Origin: Nymphaea colorata
Taxonomy: Eukaryota; Streptophyta; Magnoliopsida; Nymphaeales; Nymphaeaceae
Assembly (NCBI RefSeq): GCF_008831285.2
Contig: NC_045143.1
Span: forward strand, 20,174,854 to 20,238,853
Length of the DNA: 64,000 bases
Direction of reading: 5' to 3'
Shown here piece after piece: positions 44,036-56,010 of the stretch. Numbering within the stretch: position 1 is the first letter of the stretch; each line of letters starts with the position of its first letter. Both the position numbers and the translations under genes were made by a program. Below the pieces are notes generated by a model. That model saw only the letters and a program-made list of their open reading frames with translations, was not told the DNA's origin and made no database searches.

Positions 44036-46946
44036 TGTCACACCCCAACACTTTGACCCTCAAATAACTTTTTTTTTCCTGTTAAAACATAAAACATTGA
44101 AATGTGACTGTTAAAACATAAAACATTGAAATGTGACGACACAACGATTTAAAAGGAAAGGAGCTATGCAAGTCAAAACAATGGCACAAACTTTCCATTA
44201 TATAATCATTTCGGTTCATCTAAAAATCACATCATATTTTTCAATAATACATATGACAAAAATGCTCCAAATCACAACATTGATGCCTAACAAAAACAAG
44301 ACGCACTGACACTACAATAGACCCAAAACCTCTCCAGTAGGATGTGAGTAGAGCTATCTGATCAACTTGCTGCCCTGGGTCTGCCAAAACCTGAAAAAGA
44401 AAAACAACTGAAGGCTTAACTTTCGCAGTATGACAACAAACTAGATAAATCTCTAACCCTCTTAGGTAAGAGCTCAAATCTGAGATATAACAATTACTAA
44501 AGCAAATCACTATCATGTACATTACATTTTCATTAACTTTAGTGAATTAACAGTTCCTGTGGGTGCAACACAGGCACGTGCACACCATGGGCGGCCTACA
44601 GCTGAGAGACAACCCCCGTGGTGGCCTATAACAGTATGGATCCATTTCATCCGCTGCAGCGGTAGAGCACTCATCCATGGATGTGTGAAGTCCAAGGAGA
44701 GATACTTAGCCTTCCCTAGGACACCCAGGTTGGGAAGGCGGGAGCCCAACGCTCCAAGCACAACACACAACAGTACCCTGGGGCCTTGCACCGCCTGCGC
44801 TCCGACAGGCGAGACCAGTGGCGAGAACGGGACCGTCTCCCAAACACACAGCCACATCCCACTGGCCTCTCATCTCTTAATCATTCATTATTATCATTAG
44901 AAGAATGTATTCACAGGTTGACTGGCTAGCTCATGAGGTTGGTGCACTTCACGAGTGCACCCACACCTCCAAATGCCTCCACACGAGGTCTACTCATAAC
45001 ACTAACAGTCATAACTAGCCGTCATACACTATGGGTACAATTACCCTCCAATCCATTCATTTGCATTATTGCCCACGACAATGTATATGCAACAAAATAT
45101 ACATTCATGTCAATTATCGCATCAATCACATCTTTGAAAACTTAGCCAAACCACAGAGAGTAGTCTCGATCTGCGATTGGCTCGTAGCTGTTCTATGCAG
45201 TTATCATTCTATGATACTATTTAATCCACAATTGGGGTCGAGGAGACAGTCGAGGAGACAGTCGACTCGATACCCCGCTTCATCTGTTCTAAACAGTTAT
45301 CAATTCTAGCATGCACATGCAAATGGGTCATATTCAAAACAAACTACTAATAGCCTTTCATAACAGTTCATGTTATATACCCAAGCATACATATACTCAT
45401 TCACGAAACAATCAATCAATTCACATCACAATCCTAGGATCCCGTGATCCTAGGAGCACACAATCACACATTTGCCCCAGGCAGGGATTTGCCTGGAATG
45501 CCGCCATACCTGTGGCGTGCTCACAAAACTCTTCAAAATTCCTCGAGCTTCGAACTCAAGGTCGACGAGACGTGCCCGGTGCACCTGCAGACATAAACAA
45601 AAGGTAAGACTTCTACTAGTTACCTTAACATTCCAAATAAATACAAAACAAAATCATTGAGGCATATGTCATCGCCTCAAGAGGGTGTCGACGGGTAGTG
45701 TCGACCTACAAGCCCTCTAATAGGCCACTACGCAACTTCTTGCCGTTTCCATCCAACGTCAAAACCCCAATGCTTCGATCAATCCATCCTTAACGCATTT
45801 CTCATAAATTTTCCTTTAGTTGAGGCGTCTTCCCAACATGCACGCCCTCTTCGTACTACACATACCACCCACGACATCAAGGGTACTCCAAGCATTCCCG
45901 AAAGGCGGTCCTACGCTTATCCACAACGTCTCTAACTCTACCATGCTTCCCTGTTGCATCGAAAATCAACTCATCATGCTTAAATGATCATTATAGGCAT
46001 TAATCAACGCTTAATCCTAAACTTTCCCCCAAAAACAAAATCGCTAACATGCGTCCTAATTCATCAATTCGAAATTGTAGCATGCTTAAACAATAATTAT
46101 ACATGCTCTAATAGGTAATATTCAATAAAATGAGTTCAAATACGCCTTGCTCACCCCAACTCAAGAGTCTAGGCTGCAGCAATCCTTCCAGCAGCCACCC
46201 TCCCAAGTTCAAATGGTCCCCAAGCAACTAAAATCCTTCAATGCCGTCACCCCAAGGCCTTCTAATCACTGTTATGCGGGGAAGAACATGTCCCCCAAAC
46301 TGGAATCCAATCAACAGAGACAAAATCAATTCAGACGAGAGCTAAGTTGGGGAAAAGGGGAAAACAATTAGCAAAATGGGGAGAAAAGGGCTCACGTAGG
46401 GAACGTGAGGACAGGGGAACGGCGCTGACCAAGGGAGACGGACAGAAAAGAGGGTGAAGGAAAGAGGGTTCGGCAGAAAAAGAGAAGACGGCGATGAGGG
46501 TAAATGCGTGAGAGAAGAGGGAGAGAGCAGGTGGGGGAGTGAGGGCGAGTGAAGAGAGGGATCGTGTGGGAGAGAGCTAGCAGAAAGGGGAAAGAGAGTG
46601 GCGAGGGAGAGGAAGAGAGGACGTGCGGCAGAGAGGGCAGGAGCAAGAGAGATGCAGAAAAGGGTAAATCGCACAAAAGAGAGGGAGAGGGTTTACCAAA
46701 GCGCCGCCGCCGCAGTCGCCGCTGCCACCTCCGTCGCCGTCGCCGCTCCAGCCACCACCACACCGACCGCCACTTCTTCTTCTCTGCGCTGGCACGGGAG
46801 ACCACCAGGATAACGACAAAGGAGGAAAAGGGAAAGGCGAGGGAGAAGGGGCCTCGCGTCGGGCTTCTTTCCACGAGTGGAGCTCGGGTCTGGATCTGGA
46901 TCTGGACCCGATCCGACCCGTCCTGAGAAATAAAACGAGCGTCACA
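44036..46946 (-). repeat. Large LTR-like repeat R, longest copy (probable solo LTR)
   Basis: 2911 bp with TGTCACACCCC at the left and GAGCGTCACA at the right, so TG...CA and inverted on either strand. The orientation is guessed as - because LTRs ending GGGGTGTGACA are common in plant gypsy-type elements. Partial copies are at 37300-38830 and 58336-59208. It has no coding sequence and no matching target duplication (CTTTT on the left, GTGCA on the right). An AG-rich and then GCC-rich tract lies at 46380-46760. Confidence 0.6.
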
Positions 46947-46950
46947 GTGC

Positions 46951-48060
46951 AGGTTGAAGAAAGCTATATATTGTTTGAAACAAAGTCCTCGTGTTTGGTT
47001 TCACAAATTCTCAGAAGTTGTGTTAGAATGTGGCTTTAAGAGGTCTCCGTTGGACCATTCGTCCTTTATCAAGAAAGGATCGAGAGGTATAGTTGTGCTA
47101 GTGGTGTATGTTGATGATATTGTTTTGACAGGTGAATGTGAACAAGAGGTAGCTCAAACAAAGAAATTTCTACAAAAACACTTTGTTACCAAAAATCTTG
47201 GCCAGCTATGGTTCTTTCTTGGCATTGAAGTTGCTCGTAGTAAGGAAGGTTTGGTGTTATCAGAACGGAAGTATGTTCTTGATCTTTTACAGGACACAGG
47301 GATGCTAGGAGCTAAACCTGCAACTCTTCCTATGAACCCTAGGGTACATCTATATGATGATGACTCAGAAGAGATAGCTTCACAAGCCTACAGACCGTTG
47401 ATTGGTAAGCTTCTTTATGTGACAGTAACTCGACCAGATATTAGCTTCGCTGTGGGTAAATTAAGCCAATTCATGGAAAAACCAAAAAGGTCACATTGGG
47501 ATGCAGCTATGCTAATTGTCAAGTATTTGAAGTCCTCACCTGGCAAAGGCCTTTTTTTCAAAAAAGGTACATCTCTTAATGTTGAAGCTTATAGTGATGC
47601 AGATTATGCAGGCTCAGTTGACGACAGGAAGTCTACCACAGGGTTTTGTGTGTTTGTGGGAGGAAATCTCATATCTTGGAGAAGCAAGAAGCAGAATGTT
47701 GTTTCTAGGTCCAGTGCGGAGTCTGAATACCGAGCTATGGCTCAAACCGCAACTGAAATGACTTGGTCTAGATCCTTACTTGAGAGTCTTGGTATTTCTA
47801 CTCCTATACCTATGAAGATGTTTTGTGATAACATGGCTGCCACCTACATTGCCAATAATCCTGTATTTCATGAGAGGACAAAGCACATTGAAGTAGATTG
47901 CCATTACATTCATGATATGGTTCAAGAGGGAATCATCTCCACTGTACATGTAGCCTCTGAAGATCAAGCCACTGATATTTTCACTAAAGTCTTGTCTGTT
48001 GCAGAGTTTTATAGATGTTGTGACAAGCTGAGCATGATTAACATCTATGCTCCAGCTTGA
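46951..48060 (+). pseudogene. Copia RT-RNase H fragment (E2), open but truncated at 5'
   Basis: A 369-codon open frame beginning abruptly in the RT with LKKAIYCLKQSPRVWFHKF, then YVDD (about 47107), and RNase H with YSDADYAGS, SSAESEYRAMA and [14 protein letters not shown], ending SMINIYAPA before TGA. It closely resembles the C-terminal part of element C. Gag, protease, integrase and the RT start are missing. Confidence 0.85.
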
Positions 48061-48067
48061 GGGGGAG
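48061..48067 (+). other. Polypurine tract of E2
   Basis: GGGGGAG between the stop codon and the LTR. Confidence 0.75.
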
Positions 48068-48310
48068 TGTTGAATAATATTTGTGTTAGGTGGTTTTTTG
48101 AATATCTAAGAGTTTCAGGAACAACTCTTTACAAATAATCCACACAGTAGTGGACTGATCTTGTAATTTTGTTGTCTTACCCTAATTCTCATTTAACGTG
48201 AAAATAGGGCAGTCTATTGAATAACGAATAGAACTTTCTTTCTCTCTCTCTCTCTCTCTCTCTCGCTCTCCACCTCTTCTCCTCTCTCTCTCGTCTTGCT
48301 TTCAGCAACA
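48068..48310 (+). repeat. 3' LTR of E2
   Basis: Runs TGTTGAATAATAT to CAGCAACA, 243 bp, with a CT microsatellite (48238-48263) in its second half. The right flank ATTTT does not match the flank of E1 (GGAAA). Confidence 0.75.
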
Positions 48311-48411
48311 ATTTTAAATAAAAAAAATTTCTTTGTAAGTCTAGACTTTTCCAATGCACACAAAAACTTCTTGTTAAATATTTCCTTGAACTCTGAACCT
48401 TCTTCTTTGAA

Positions 48412-48752
48412 TAAGCTGAACAAGATGTGAGTTGGAGAAAGACAATGCAAGATGAAATCAAGGTGTTGGAGGTGAACGACACTTGGATCTTTGTGACAAA
48501 TCCAGTTGCTAATCAAACCCATTGGATGCAAATGGGTATATAGAATAAAATATAAGGCGAATGGTGAAATCGAGAGATATAAAGTGAGCTAGTTGTGAAG
48601 GGGTACTCATAGGTGGAAGAATTGGATTACCATGACACATGTTCTCATTGCAAGCTTGTTATGGCTAGGTGTCTTCTATCAATTGCTGCCAAGAGAAACT
48701 GGTTGCTCTATCAAGTGAATGTGTTCATTGCATTTCTTAATGGCTAGTTGGA

Positions 48753-48756
<4 letters not shown>
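48412..48756 (+). pseudogene. Decayed copia reverse-transcriptase fragment
   Basis: In one frame with stops the + strand reads VSWRKTMQDEIKVLEVNDTW, a stop-rich KWVYKIK-like segment, then LVVKGYS, ELDYHDTCSHCKLVMARCLL and SIAAKRNWLLYQVNVFIAFL. This is the start of a copia RT domain. It is not contiguous with E2 and belongs to another family. Confidence 0.75.

Positions 48757-48812
<56 letters not shown>
48757..48812. repeat. (TA)n microsatellite
   Basis: About 28 TA units, directly at the end of the RT fragment. Confidence 0.9.
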
Positions 48813-48815
<3 letters not shown>

Positions 48816-50057
48816 AAAAAGTTTGACCCGGATTGTCACAAATATTCAATTCCACACTATTTAGCATCCATGACGTTACCTTGGCATGCTTTACTTTTCT
48901 TTCATCAAACTTTCTCTCTTAATCTTCCATGCCATTTATTCTTTCATCTCGATTGAGCTCCTTGATATCTTGATCCACCTTGTTAGTAAGCTGAAGAATG
49001 GGCTTCACTTTGGATGCATGTGGTACATGGTTGAAGCTCACATAACATAATTTCATGAGTTAGGTTTTTAGGGAATAATAGCATTATCTTTGTTTCCCAT
49101 GATGGAACCAGAAGATGCAAATGGACCAAAAGAGGTAAGAAATCAGTTTCAACTTTCAACCAGTGCAGCACCAAGGTCTTCCTCGAAGCAGCTGCAGCTA
49201 TGATACCGGGTAAGAATAAAAGCTTCTCTTGCACAATGTAAATGAGAGAGCTGCTATAACACCAGCATCAAGCAATTGCTCACACAGGTACTCTCAATAA
49301 TAATAAAATACATTAAATGAATATTTAGACACTCATGCATGTAGCAGATGCACACACATTTTAACATCCCTTCCCACGAGTGTCCTCCCACCCCCCGTGG
49401 GAACTGGCCCAATGCTCCAGAACAATTTGAATCTGCAATTAACAAGAAGGTTTTTAGATTGAAAAATACTATGGACCAGTTAAATAATGTACCATATATG
49501 TTATATGTATGTACGCACGTCATTTTATGAGCATATACATATAGTATATATATTTGGTTTTTCCTTTTATTTTTGTTGTATTTCCTATTTTGTTTCTTTT
49601 TCTATGTTTATGTTGGCTACTAAGCCAGCTGTTGGAATCCTTAACATCTGAACTGGCCGTCCATGTCTCTACCGTCTTAACACTTTTCCTTCTTATTGAC
49701 TCCTCTTTCTTCTTCCTTGTGTATATATCTATTTCATTGTTATGAAAAATAGTGTGCATGTTCTTCATGCTGTTTTGTCATATAATACAAGTTTTATTTT
49801 ATCTTGAGTGATGCGAGGAAGGTATCCTTAGTCTTTTGTGGCTAAGTCTGTTCTTGCCCTTGTAATGAGTAATTAAATATGTAAGCATTTACAAAAAGGT
49901 TTATGGTTAAACAATCTCAAGTTCATCAATGTATGTTGGGTTTGTGTTCACTTTTTTGCAGCTTGAAAGATTTAGCCAGGTTTCTTTCTGTTAGTTGCAC
50001 ATTTGAAATTTTGGTCTTTCTTTTATCTTCTGCTACCTCATTGTGACTGTTTTTCAG
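48813..50057 (+). other. Intron 15, right part
   Basis: AT-rich intron DNA. A GCTATGATACC-like word near 49197-49207 could be a decayed primer binding site, but no LTR was found. No gene seen. Confidence 0.4.
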
Positions 50058-50132
50058 ATTCATCCGAGTGCGCTGCAGTATGGAGGCTTACCCTTGGTCA
50101 CATGTTCGATATGTGCTGCAAACCAAGCACAG
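50058..50132 (+). CDS. Host gene exon 16: class II aldolase
   Basis: Twenty-five codons, IHPSALQYGGLPLVTCSICA then ANQAQ, between TTTCAG and GTAAGT. It corresponds to the second strand of the aldolase barrel. The 7.4-kb intron before it holds the chimeric copia and large-LTR block. Confidence 0.87.
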
Positions 50133-50265
50133 GTAAGTGAACTAAGATTTGAACTTTATTTTCATTGTTGGCTTCTTTAAGTATTAGTACAATTGGACTG
50201 CATGTTTTAGTCCCTGGGCTGTATTTGCTCGTCATATATATATTGTAAGAAATTGGCGCTGACAT

Positions 50266-50516
50266 GTGTTTGAACAGTACTGGCATTGAATTAAGGGCAG
50301 CCTTCCCTTGCATGTGGCAGCGGCAAGTGCAACCCTTCTTATATGCAGTAACAGCAACAGCCTTTCATGTTTGGCTGAGACTACTTTATATCTTACTGAA
50401 TAGATCAGATCATCACACATTTACCAAATAGCCCTTAGACTAACTTGATGTAATATAGAACATGCCATATCCAAACAAAGAACCAAATCATGAGCACACC
50501 AGATCACATCCTATCA
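50266..50516 (-). repeat. Old copia LTR, left copy (approximate)
   Basis: Ends GATCACATCCTATCA at 50515-50516 next to an RNase H relic. It shares words (GTGCAACCCTT, GTTTGGCTGA, CATGAGCAC-like) with the LTR at 56925-57198. The left edge is uncertain. Confidence 0.4.
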
Positions 50517-50705
50517 GCTTCCACATCCCTTTGAACCATGCTCCTTGCTTCTATGTAACCAAAATCTCCCTGTTGTCATTCATTTAGTAAACACATCTGC
50601 AACTTGACTTTTTGTTCTTTACCTTGCCTCTAACTCTTGATCTTCAATCTTTTGTCTAATAAAAATGTTGGTCAACATCAATGAGTTTTATTCTAACCCA
50701 AGTCA
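50517..50705 (-). pseudogene. Copia RNase H tail relic
   Basis: On the - strand a decayed reading gives LIDVDQHF, FIRQKIEDQELEAR and KSQVADVFTK followed by a K-L-G-M-like end. This is the usual end of copia pol, interrupted by stops and small shifts. Confidence 0.55.
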
Positions 50706-51950
50706 CAAGAATACGGGTATGGCAATGCAGGTACGGATGCGACAGCTTTAGAAAATGTGGGTACAAGGATGCGACAAAGTATATACATATATGTTGAACT
50801 TATTTTTGTAACAGTTTTTCAAAAAAAAATTGCGATTTTTTCTCATTTTTGTAATTATAAGTCCCCTTAGAAGGGGGTTAAATAAATTTTATAAGGAAAA
50901 GTATAGAAAAGGGGAGCAAGGCCTTCAACCCAAACTGTTTCCCCAAAATCTCTCTCTCTCTCTCTCATTTGCTTTCTTTTTTTCACAAATGCAGGGTGTC
51001 AGCGGTCTTTCTTTTTCTTTTTATTTATAATGTTTTAAAAATATTGGTGATGTGTTGGGATGTGTCCCTTTCCTATTTGCCGACAAGTTTAAAGATAATA
51101 ACGTTTTTCCTTTTTGAAGTTGAAACTTGAGAGCGAAAACAACTAAGAAGTTTAGTTGATTTGAAATCAGAAAGATGGATGGGTGCATTTCCCAAATATT
51201 CATGTTCAATCATCCTTGACATTTATAGTTGCAAATAAAACAAACTACAAATGTTTTACCGCTAGTGTTTGTATTATTTGAATTTGCTATGTTAGGTGAA
51301 GGCAGAATACGCTAATTTCACTAAATGATATCTCTCGCATGACCATGTCGGCATATCCTCCTCAATATCCTCCTTTCTTCTTCCTCTACTCATCCCTGTA
51401 AATATCACATCTTGGAAGTCTTCTGATGGTGAACAATCCCCATTTGACAGGTCTTAAAATTCATCTCATACTAAATCAGCCAAGGCTTGAGAATGTCAAA
51501 GGGAATAGGAAGACACTAGAAGGGTGAATTAACATGATAATACTCTGTTCTCAAACCAATAAGATGCTTTATCCCAATTGGGAACAGTTTTTCAGGTTAA
51601 TGCCAATTGATAAGTGATCAAGAGTAGTCACCTTGTTTAGATGCTTCATAATGGTCAATGTGCTTTTTTGAAGATTTTGTGACTACATATCATACATGAT
51701 TAGGTAATTTGAGAATAACTGATGCCCAAGTTGCTCCATGCTCCCATGGCTATACATTCAAACATTGTGCAGTATGTGACCTCTCCCTGGTTAATATCGA
51801 TGTGTAACATAATGAAAAAACATAAATTTCTTTTTCAATGTCACAAAATTTTAGAAGATTTAAAAAGGAATGATTTAAAACGAAATAGGAAAAATCAACA
51901 AAAATATGTTCTCTCTAAAATACTTGTCATTCATGAATATAGTGATATTA
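50706..51950. other. Intron 16 DNA, unassigned
   Basis: Near 50707 GTCACAAGAATACGGGTATGG and GGTACGGATG words resemble a decayed M1-type element. The rest is AT-rich with no recognised gene. Confidence 0.35.
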
Positions 51951-54300
51951 ATTAGTTTAACTTTAACATGCATAAGTCACATAAAGCCATAGCACCTCAA
52001 GAAATAAATTTTACAGTCTTATATATCACAAAATAAACTTGTTCAATACAAATGACAAATAAAAATATGATCATTCATCATCTTCATTTTCATCATCTCC
52101 TTCAAATTTAACATATTTCCAATGTATATAGACTCCTCATCATCATCTTCCTCTACTCCTTTGGCATTAAACTGAAGATCTTTCTCCTAGAATATGGTGA
52201 CAAGTTCTTCTTTAACCCATGATCCTATACATCAAAGTGCTCCAAGCTGATAGGGTTAACTTACTGTGTATCCTGTTTTGCTTGAAGTGATTTCTCATTT
52301 CATAAGTAAATAAATGGAAAATTGTTAACATCAAGGTTATTCATCCTTCTACATTCTCGTCTATTTACCTATTTTAGGTTTGGACTTCTCCAATTTCTTT
52401 AACCTCAACTTGCATTGCATGTTTGACTGAGGATTTTGATTGCTAGGCCCTTTAGGTTTAGGTAGTCATTCTTAATCTTATTCCACCTTATATCTAAACA
52501 CAAACTAAATATTATGAGAAACAACAAATAAAATTAGTTACGGTTGTAAAAGAAAAATTGAACTTTTGTGTGCAATACCTGAATGCATTGCCATAATGTT
52601 CTGAGTGGTTGGACCTCTTCTCATCTCACCCTTACAATGAGCTTATATTTCTATCTCAGGATGAATTAAATCTTGTATGCCAAGGTCAATGGCTAATGTC
52701 ACAATCCAATGGAATAAACCTTTATTCACTTCTCTATCCAGTTTAATTGTTACAAAATATCTCAAGGTGAGGTTTAAGTACCATGTCTTCGCACTAAGGG
52801 CATGTTGAAGTTGATCAATCCACCTCCCATCTGTAAACATCCACATAGATATATATGACTTCTTCTTTCCCTTGTGGTGTTCATTGATACCCCCTTTTTA
52901 CTTTGTCCATGGATTCATAAAGTTACTGCAAGACAGACCTATCCTTAGTGTCAATCAACCTTAAAACTTCAACCAATGGTGTGCTGATTTTTTAACAATT
53001 CCACACGTGTTTTTCAAAATTGACCGTTGAATATAATATCCAGAACTTTTGTTGACTTGCTCTTATGAGCATGTGGCTGAACATCTGAAGTATTTCTCTG
53101 CTTCACTATACTATGTACTAGCAAAACATTTGGAACAAATCTAGTTTGTGCAGGCTAGAACCTCTATGTATATATTCTCTAAACTCAATGGATAAGTATG
53201 ACTATCAATGTGTTTTATAATTTCTTGACATTGTTTGATAGTTGATTATCCATCCAACAACAATTTTGAAGAAGAAGATTGATTTATTGAGTTGCATTTA
53301 GAGTCTAGTGACCTACTCTTAGACCTTTCTAATTTTTTGTACCATCTACAATGAACTAGATAACATTTTATATCCTATTTCTTTCAAAATATCATCCAAA
53401 ACATGAAAAAAAAAATCTGTAGTTTGGAGTATTTGACAAATCAATAAATTTTAAAAACATGATTCCTTTAGGACAATGTACCAAGAAAATTTATCAATGT
53501 TTTCCTCATATTCATCCATCTATTTTTCATCACACTGAACATTGTTTCTCTCCAACTCAACCTCAGTTTACTACAAAATGTTCTTCTTTAACACTTGAAT
53601 CAAGAACTTTTTCTTCTACACAAAACAATAAAAGGATGTTTGCGGCTATGCTTTATAGAAGAAGTTGTATCTGCCATAGCTTAAAAATATAACGAATTTG
53701 CCATGTAAAATGGGATTCATGTACCATTGAGCCATTCTCAACTGCATTATTTGCCTATTTTACCATGTGATTGCAAGTCATTGTTGTCTCAATTATATGT
53801 TGAGAACCTTTAGTAACTGGGAAGGAGAAAAACCTACAACTAAGACAGAAGCACTCGACCAGCTACTAGGTGCCTTGCTACAAAACCTACCACAGATTCC
53901 TCCCCTTCTCTTTTTTGTTAGAGCTATGTCCTGCATGCATCATTCACTTTCTTTTTGCCTTCAAATTATGGATGTCTAATTCTATGCTAGCATAAGCAAG
54001 ATCAAAAGTAGGAATCCTAATATCATCTTCATCTGCCACTTCCCAATGCACAATCTAACCTATCTCGACATATTTCATCTCCTTTTCTAATTTTTCTATC
54101 TTTTAGAGCGTCAATAGTTTGCCGGAAACTTCCATTGCATAGTTCTTGACAGATATCTAGTAGTGCTTGAGGCTACATTTTCATGTGCACCGACTAAATA
54201 AACTAATTTCAGCTAATTGTCATTGTTCAGCTGATAACACTATTGTCCTTGTAAGGTCATTTGAAGCCACATCTTGAAAAAACTATAGAAATCGACAATA
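51950..54300 (-). pseudogene. Decayed hAT transposase (DUF659 and hATC domains)
   Basis: The - strand, read across frames, shows VHCPKGIMFLKFID near 53490 (catalytic-domain start), a decayed KFWILYSTVNFEKHVWNC then PLVEVLRLIDTKDRSVLQ near 52960, HALSAKTWYLNLTLRYF near 52780, DREVNKGLF, and LAIKILSQTCNAS with RNW near 52420. The last block is the hATC dimerisation motif, normally ILSQTxSxSGCERNW. An acidic DDE-rich C-terminal tail follows near 52130. Many stops make it non-functional. Terminal inverted repeats were not found. Confidence 0.7.
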
Positions 54301-54637
54301 AAAGACCTAAAATTTATACCTTTCATAGTAGAAATAGCGAAATAAGTTGTTATGCATGAAAACAAGGAACCCCCTTTTCCTTCAACTGCAAATCAGTCTC
54401 CCACACATAAATCTAGCCTTAAGTCAATGTTTTCTTATTCAAAATGACAATTTTTGTCTCACATCTCTTAAAAATATCTAAGGGTCAAGTGTGAGGGGGG
54501 TTTTGTAATCCAAAATGAAAAGAAAATAGAACTAGGTTCCCTTTCTTTTCTGCCATTTTCATACCATAAGATATAAGGTTAAGGTGTATCACATTGTATC
54601 ATATGAGCCATGTTGACAATGGTTTTCTGAGTACTAT

Positions 54638-55092
54638 TGTAATATCTTACTATGAGAAATTTAGTCCCATATTGAAGATTATGGGAAACCTTCGAGGACA
54701 TAAGGAAACTGGTTAAATAATTGGTTGCCCTAGTTTTTAATCTTTTGAAGGGATGAATCAAAACTGCTAAGGGAGTGGGTTGGGATCCGCCAAATCGGGA
54801 GCTCGAGCCTGATCTGGGAGTATTACAATTGGTATAAGAGCTAGTTCAATCCTTGGGCCTGGGGTTCTACATGCGTGGGCACGTGTGCCTTGATGGGAGG
54901 GGGGTTTGGTGATGAAATTAGTCTCACCTTAACAATTTATGGAGAATCTTAGATGGGTTATATGGGAGTCAACTAAGAGTTAGGTTCTCCTACTGCTTAA
55001 CCCTTTCAGGTTGGAATTGAAGCTGCTATATGGTGGATTAGGATTTGCCAAACCAGGGGCCGAGCTCAATGGAAGTGGGTCCGGTTGTTACA
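54638..55092 (+). mobile_element. TRIM-like element (short LTR pair)
   Basis: A 190-bp LTR (54638-54827) runs TGTAATA...TATTACA, so its ends are inverted repeats. It is followed by TTGGTATAAGAGC, a decayed primer site. A second, diverged copy lies at about 54928-55092 (shared GGGATC/TTTGCCAAA, CGAGCTC, GGCCTGGGG-like words) ending GTTGTTACA. There is no coding interior. Confidence 0.45.
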
Positions 55093-55156
55093 ATGGAATT
55101 GGGTTTGGTTCAACACTTAGACCTGGGGCGCTACACACACAGACGCGTGTGCCTTA

Positions 55157-56007
55157 TGCTTTGTTTGGTAGGAGGGAAAGGAAGGGAGGGAAAGGAAAGG
55201 GAAATGAAGAGAAAGGGGAGGGAAAGGAATGGAATGGAAAGGAAAGGAAAGGATTGATTAAAAAACATGTTTGGATAAAAAGGAAAGGAAAGGAATAGAA
55301 GGACTAAAGATCATGTTTGTTTGGACTGGTGCGCTCGTTCCTTGCTCAGTTGGCGTCCGATAAAGGAATCTTTTGCTTAAACAATGTTGTTTCAGAAAAC
55401 AAATTGACGGAGCCGTTGCTTCGGTGACCCGGCCTAGTTTTACAGGCTATCATCAAATAAATGCTTCACTTAAACGAAGAAGAAGAAGAAGACGAAACTG
55501 TGAAGAAGAAGAAGAAGAAGAGAGAGAGAAAAACGAAAACGCACCTTGCAGCAGAGGCCTTCTTCTTCTTCTCTTCTTCTTCTTCTTCTCTGTTTTTGTT
55601 TTTTTTTTCTCCTTTGCTGTTTGCTCTTCCGCCCTGTTCCTTTCTTGCCTCTTCTTCGGTTTCTTCACAAAAGGGCGTTTCTTCTTCTTCAACGGTTTGG
55701 TTGGAGGGAAAGGGCGTTTCTTCTTCAACGCCCTGTTTCTTCTTCGGTTTCTTCAGAGACATGGGTCCTTTTGAAGGGTATTATGGGCAGACTACAACTT
55801 CTCATTTTCATTCCTTTCATTTCCTTCCCAATCCGTCCGATTTGGGAGGGAAGGGATTTACACTACACAATCCCTCCCTTTCCTTTCCTTTCCTTTCGCT
55901 CTCCTCCCTGCCAAACACGTTTTGCCCCTTTCCCTCCGTTTCCCTCTTTTCTAATTAGCCAACCAAACAAAGGAGGGATTGCTCAATCCCTCCTACCAAA
56001 CAGGGCG
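55157..56007. mobile_element. PIF/Harbinger-like MITE with TTC/GAA repeats
   Basis: The ends TGCTTTGTTTGGTAGGAGGG and, on the complement, CGCCCTGTTTGGTAGGAGGG are inverted. The flanks are TTA (55154-55156 and 56008-56010), the expected target of this superfamily. The 851-bp interior holds GAA/TTC microsatellites (about 55478-55780). Apparent proteins there are Lys/Glu or Phe/Ser repeats, not genes. Confidence 0.75.
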
Positions 56008-56010
56008 TTA

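Noticed and set aside
44640-44720. tRNA-like words (GGTAGAGCACTC) in repeat R
   Set aside because: No paired acceptor stem or TTC-loop sequence at the right spacing; a diverged version recurs in copy 3 of the repeat.
44522-44900. Frames of about 110 codons on both strands
   Set aside because: They lie in repeat R, recur only in broken form in copy 3, and show no domain.
46342-46945. Frames on both strands at the right end of repeat R
   Set aside because: Same purine-rich and GCC-repeat composition; no domain or conserved motif.
48189-48531. Arg/Glu-rich frames near 48.3 kb
   Set aside because: Product of the CT microsatellite in the E2 LTR.
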